Source of the DNA: an uncultured Lysobacterales bacterium
GTDB lineage: Bacteria; Pseudomonadota; Gammaproteobacteria; Xanthomonadales; SZUA-36
DNA length: 8,838 nucleotides
Assembly (NCBI GenBank): GCA_937995275.1
Contig: CALKKN010000045.1
Coordinates: 1-8,838, forward strand
Direction: 5' to 3'
The notes under the pieces are model-generated. The model was given only the letters and a program-made list of their open reading frames with translations, searched no databases and had not been told where the DNA came from. Position numbers and translations under genes: made by a program. Positions within the stretch are counted from its first letter, which is position 1. Each line of letters begins with the position of its first letter. Shown piece after piece: positions 6,239 through 8,838 of this stretch.

Positions 6239-7630
6239 GTGAAAGCAGCCATTGTCGGCGCCGGCATATCCGGGCTGGCCACAGCACAGGCGATCCTGGC
6301 TCGCGAACCGAATGCGGACATCACCCTGTTCGAGGCGGCTGCCCGCGTGGGTGGGAAGGTCGAGACCGAAATCACGCCCGAGGGTTACCTGTGCGAGTGG
6401 GGCGTCAACGCGTTTCTGGACAAGAGCCCCCGCACGCTGGAGCTGTGCAGCGAGGTGGGGCTGTCACCCCTGCGGGGCGACGAATCGGCGAAGAAACGAT
6501 ACGTCTACAGCGAAGGCGCGCTGCACAAGCTGCCTGAAAAGCCACCCGAGTTCCTGGCCTCGGGACTGCTCAGCCTGACCGGCCGCCTGCGCGTGCTCGG
6601 CGAGGTGTTCACCGGCCCCGGTGACGGCAGCGACGAGACGCTCGAGCAGTTCGGAATCCGGCACCTCGGCCGCGAAGCGTATGAGAAGCTGATCGACCCG
6701 ATGGCCTCCGGGGTGTTTGCGGGTGACGCGAGCCGCCTGAGCCTGAAAAGCTGTTTTCCCCGGATGCGCGAACTCGAGGCCGACTACGGCAGCCTGATCC
6801 GCGCGCTTATCCGTTTGCAAAGAGAGGCCCGCCGGGCCGGCGGCAAGGACACGCCCGGCCCCGCGCCGGGCGGCATGCTGACGTCGTTCAGCCACGGCAT
6901 GTCGATGTTGACCGATATCCTGGCCGGCTACCTCGGCGAGCGCATTCGCCTGGCGGCGCCCGTCGAGGCTGTGTCTTACGAGGGCGGGCGGTACACGCTG
7001 TACCCGGCAGACGGCGAGGCGGAAGAATTCGACACCGTGGTCATCGCCGTACCCGCCTACGCCCAGGCAAGGATAGTGCGCGATCTGAGCCCGGCCATCG
7101 CCGATGAGTTGGAGGCTATTCCGTACCCACCGGTGACCGTCGTCTGCCTCGGTTACGATCGCGCAACGATGGGCCCCGGACTCGACGGTTTCGGTTTCCT
7201 GGTACCCTCCAGGGAGCGGCGCGACATTCTCGGGACCGTGGTCGATTCGAACGTCTTTTCCAACCGGGCGCCGCCCGGCAAGGTCTTGCTCCGCACCCTC
7301 GTTGGCGGGGCCAGATCGCCTGACCTTGCGGAACTCCCCGACGACCGACTCTTGCAGCAGGTGTTCGGGGATCTGAAGGACATCATGGGCGTGGCGACCG
7401 AGCCGGAGTTCGTCAGCATCTACCGGCACCGGCGGGCCATTCCCCAGTACCTCGTCGGCCACGCCGGCAGATTGGACCTGATCGATGAGGAACTGGCGCG
7501 ATTCCCACGCCTGGTCCTGACGGGGAATGCCTACCGCGGCGTCAGCCTGAACGATTGCGTGCTGAACGCTGAGAAATCAGCAGTTTCGCTGCTGCCTCAG
7601 GACACCGGGGCCGGGGCCCGCCAGCCGTGA
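6239..7630 (+). CDS. hemG: Protoporphyrinogen oxidase (FAD-dependent, HemY/PgoX type)
   Basis: The 463-residue flavoprotein is predicted to oxidise protoporphyrinogen IX to protoporphyrin IX, the penultimate step of heme synthesis. The dinucleotide-binding motif VGAGISGL is at residues 6-13. The adenosine-ribose acidic residue Glu32 is followed by ARVGGKVET, as in the amine oxidase/phytoene desaturase superfamily. The C-terminal FAD segment is LTGNAYRGVSLNDCVLNAEKSA, very like the GNxYRGVxxxDC block of this family. The start is GTG, with AGG five nt upstream. Despite the symbol, this is the oxygen/FAD type (often called hemY or pgoX), not the FMN flavodoxin-like HemG of E. coli. It reads away from the cytochrome lipoprotein gene and overlaps the kinase gene by GTGA. 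Heme supply for the cytochromes encoded here is a plausible reason for the location. A coproporphyrinogen oxidase activity (CgoX) is possible but less likely in a Gram-negative. Confidence 0.9.
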   Translation: MKAAIVGAGISGLATAQAILAREPNADITLFEAAARVGGKVETEITPEGYLCEWGVNAFLDKSPRTLELCSEVGLSPLRGDESAKKRYVYSEGALHKLPEKPPEFLASGLLSLTGRLRVLGEVFTGPGDGSDETLEQFGIRHLGREAYEKLIDPMASGVFAGDASRLSLKSCFPRMRELEADYGSLIRALIRLQREARRAGGKDTPGPAPGGMLTSFSHGMSMLTDILAGYLGERIRLAAPVEAVSYEGGRYTLYPADGEAEEFDTVVIAVPAYAQARIVRDLSPAIADELEAIPYPPVTVVCLGYDRATMGPGLDGFGFLVPSRERRDILGTVVDSNVFSNRAPPGKVLLRTLVGGARSPDLAELPDDRLLQQVFGDLKDIMGVATEPEFVSIYRHRRAIPQYLVGHAGRLDLIDEELARFPRLVLTGNAYRGVSLNDCVLNAEKSAVSLLPQDTGAGARQP

Positions 7631-8838
7631 TCACGCGCAGCCTCAGGTTCAAGGTCGGTTTTTACCTTGTTGTCGCCCTGAGCGTCGCCGTGCTGCTGTT
7701 CACGATCATGGTGGTCCGCAACAACCGCGAGGAGTTGCTGCAGCAGGCCGTCAGCCACGCCGGCCAGCTGTCGGAAGTGGTCATCAAGAGCACCCGATTC
7801 GCGATGCTGCAGAACCAGCCGTCGCACGTTGGGCAGATCATCGCGGACGTCGGTGCGCAGAAGGACATCGACCGGGTCAGGATTCTCAGCAAGAACGGAA
7901 TCGTGATCCACTCGTCACAGCAGGACGAACTTGGCAAGCTGGTCGATCAGGAGGCGGAGGCCTGCGTGGCCTGCCATCTCGACGAGGAGCGCCGTGGGTC
8001 GAGCCCGATGTTCGGCCGGCCGCGCATCTTCACCGACGAGATGGGCCGGCGCATGCTGGGCGCCACCGCGGTCATTCGCAACGAACCCACCTGTTCCAAC
8101 GGCGGATGCCATGCGCACCCGGAGAGCCAGACAGTGCTCGGCGTACTGGACATCGTCTACCCGCTCGACCAGATCGACCAGACCCTCCGCCGGAATACCG
8201 CGACGATCGCCGGCCTGTCGCTGGGATTTGTCGTACTGGCCGCGATCCTGGTCAGCCTGTTGGTGCAGCGCATCGTCTACCGGCCGCTGGCGGACCTCAG
8301 GGAAGGGGCCGTGCGGCTGGCAGACGGCGACCTCGACCAACCGATACCGGTGCGCAGCCAGGACGTGCTCGGGCATCTGGCCGAATCCTTCAACAGCATG
8401 ATGCAGGCGTTGCGCAGTTCGCGGGTGGAACTTCAGGAATGGGGGCATACGCTGGAACAGAAGGTCGAGGAGGCGACGCACGAACTGCACAAGGCGCAGG
8501 CCGAGGCGGCGCGCGGTGAGAAGCTCGCCTCGGTGGGCCTGCTGGCCGCGGGCATTGCGCACGAGTTGAACAACCCCCTGACCGGCGTCCTGACGTTCTC
8601 GACGCTGGTGCGCAAGCAACTGCCCCCGGACAGCCCGGAGGCGGAAGACCTCGCCCTGGTGATCCATGAGACCAGACGCTGCGCTGCCATCATTCGGCGG
8701 CTGCTGGATTTCGCGCGGGAGAAGGCGCCTGAGAAAAGTTACGTCGACCTCAACGGGTTGGTCGAGGAAACCACCGAGCTGATCGAGCAGTCGCAGAGCG
8801 AGCGCGAGGCACGTCTCGGGGCGGAGCTCGAGCGGCTC
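7627..8838 (+). CDS. Sensor histidine kinase with heme c-type periplasmic domain (partial, C-terminus outside window)
   Basis: 404 N-terminal residues are visible; the ATP-binding domain runs off the right edge. The GTG start overlaps the hemG stop (GTGA). A first membrane segment lies at about 11-30, then a periplasmic domain of about 160 residues, a second membrane segment at about 192-215 and a HAMP domain (about 216-268, RPLADLREGAVRLADGDL). A coiled-coil linker and the dimerisation/phosphoacceptor helix follow, with His312 in GIAHELNNPLTG, the NtrB/HK4-like form. The periplasmic domain holds CVACH (113-117) and CSNGGCHAH (156-164), a canonical and a CxxxxCH heme c motif. The second is followed by VLGVLDIVYPLDQID, as I recall from heme-containing sensor kinases of Deltaproteobacteria. 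It probably senses redox state or a gas via heme in the periplasm. Its response regulator is not visible and may lie just to the right. Heme attachment is inferred from motifs. Confidence 0.92.
   Translation, partial: MITRSLRFKVGFYLVVALSVAVLLFTIMVVRNNREELLQQAVSHAGQLSEVVIKSTRFAMLQNQPSHVGQIIADVGAQKDIDRVRILSKNGIVIHSSQQDELGKLVDQEAEACVACHLDEERRGSSPMFGRPRIFTDEMGRRMLGATAVIRNEPTCSNGGCHAHPESQTVLGVLDIVYPLDQIDQTLRRNTATIAGLSLGFVVLAAILVSLLVQRIVYRPLADLREGAVRLADGDLDQPIPVRSQDVLGHLAESFNSMMQALRSSRVELQEWGHTLEQKVEEATHELHKAQAEAARGEKLASVGLLAAGIAHELNNPLTGVLTFSTLVRKQLPPDSPEAEDLALVIHETRRCAAIIRRLLDFAREKAPEKSYVDLNGLVEETTELIEQSQSEREARLGAELERL

Noticed and set aside
6464..7462. 332-codon minus-strand open frame opposite hemG
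   Set aside because: It is antisense to a well-supported enzyme and its translation shows no domain.
7915..8667. 250-codon minus-strand open frame opposite the kinase
   Set aside because: The sense strand carries membrane, heme, HAMP and phosphoacceptor motifs in order; the antisense translation shows nothing.

Overview
The window is GC-rich, gene-dense bacterial DNA carrying an electron-transfer locus. FrdA and FrdB resemble the Escherichia coli menaquinol-fumarate reductase subunits along their visible length. An MtrA/MtrB-type outer-membrane conduit, an outer-membrane-type lipoprotein signal and several GTG/ATGA junctions add to this. Together they suggest a Gram-negative proteobacterium, most likely a gammaproteobacterium. 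That placement is an inference, since no rRNA or other phylogenetic marker is present.

Left part (1-5449, minus strand). Four genes read right to left as one probable operon: a decaheme c-type cytochrome of the MtrA/PioA/DmsE family (4457-5449), a 750-residue MtrB/PioB-family outer-membrane barrel (2174-4426), fumarate reductase flavoprotein frdA (403-2163) and iron-sulfur subunit frdB (1-406, cut by the window edge). The junctions are 30 nt, 10 nt and a 4-nt overlap. The order (decaheme, barrel, catalytic subunit, FeS subunit) parallels the Shewanella extracellular DMSO reductase cluster dmsEFAB, but here a fumarate reductase without export signals sits in the enzyme position. No frdC/frdD membrane anchors and no outer-surface multiheme cytochrome are in view; they could lie beyond the left edge.

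Middle (5450-6238). A 249-nt intergenic region precedes the decaheme gene. A small monoheme cytochrome lipoprotein gene follows on the minus strand (5699-6085), and then a 153-nt divergent promoter region. Both intergenic regions contain the same 14-nt motif in the same orientation, CATGAT(T/G)CATGTCA, a candidate shared operator for the two cytochrome transcripts.

Right part (6239-8838, plus strand). A flavin-dependent protoporphyrinogen oxidase (penultimate step of heme synthesis) overlaps by 4 nt a sensor histidine kinase truncated by the window edge. The kinase has a periplasmic domain with one CxxCH and one CxxxxCH heme c motif.

Taken together, the locus encodes c-type cytochromes, a route across the outer membrane, a fumarate/succinate enzyme, a heme biosynthesis enzyme and a probable heme-based sensor kinase. 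A working hypothesis is a redox-regulated module joining extracellular electron exchange to the fumarate/succinate couple.
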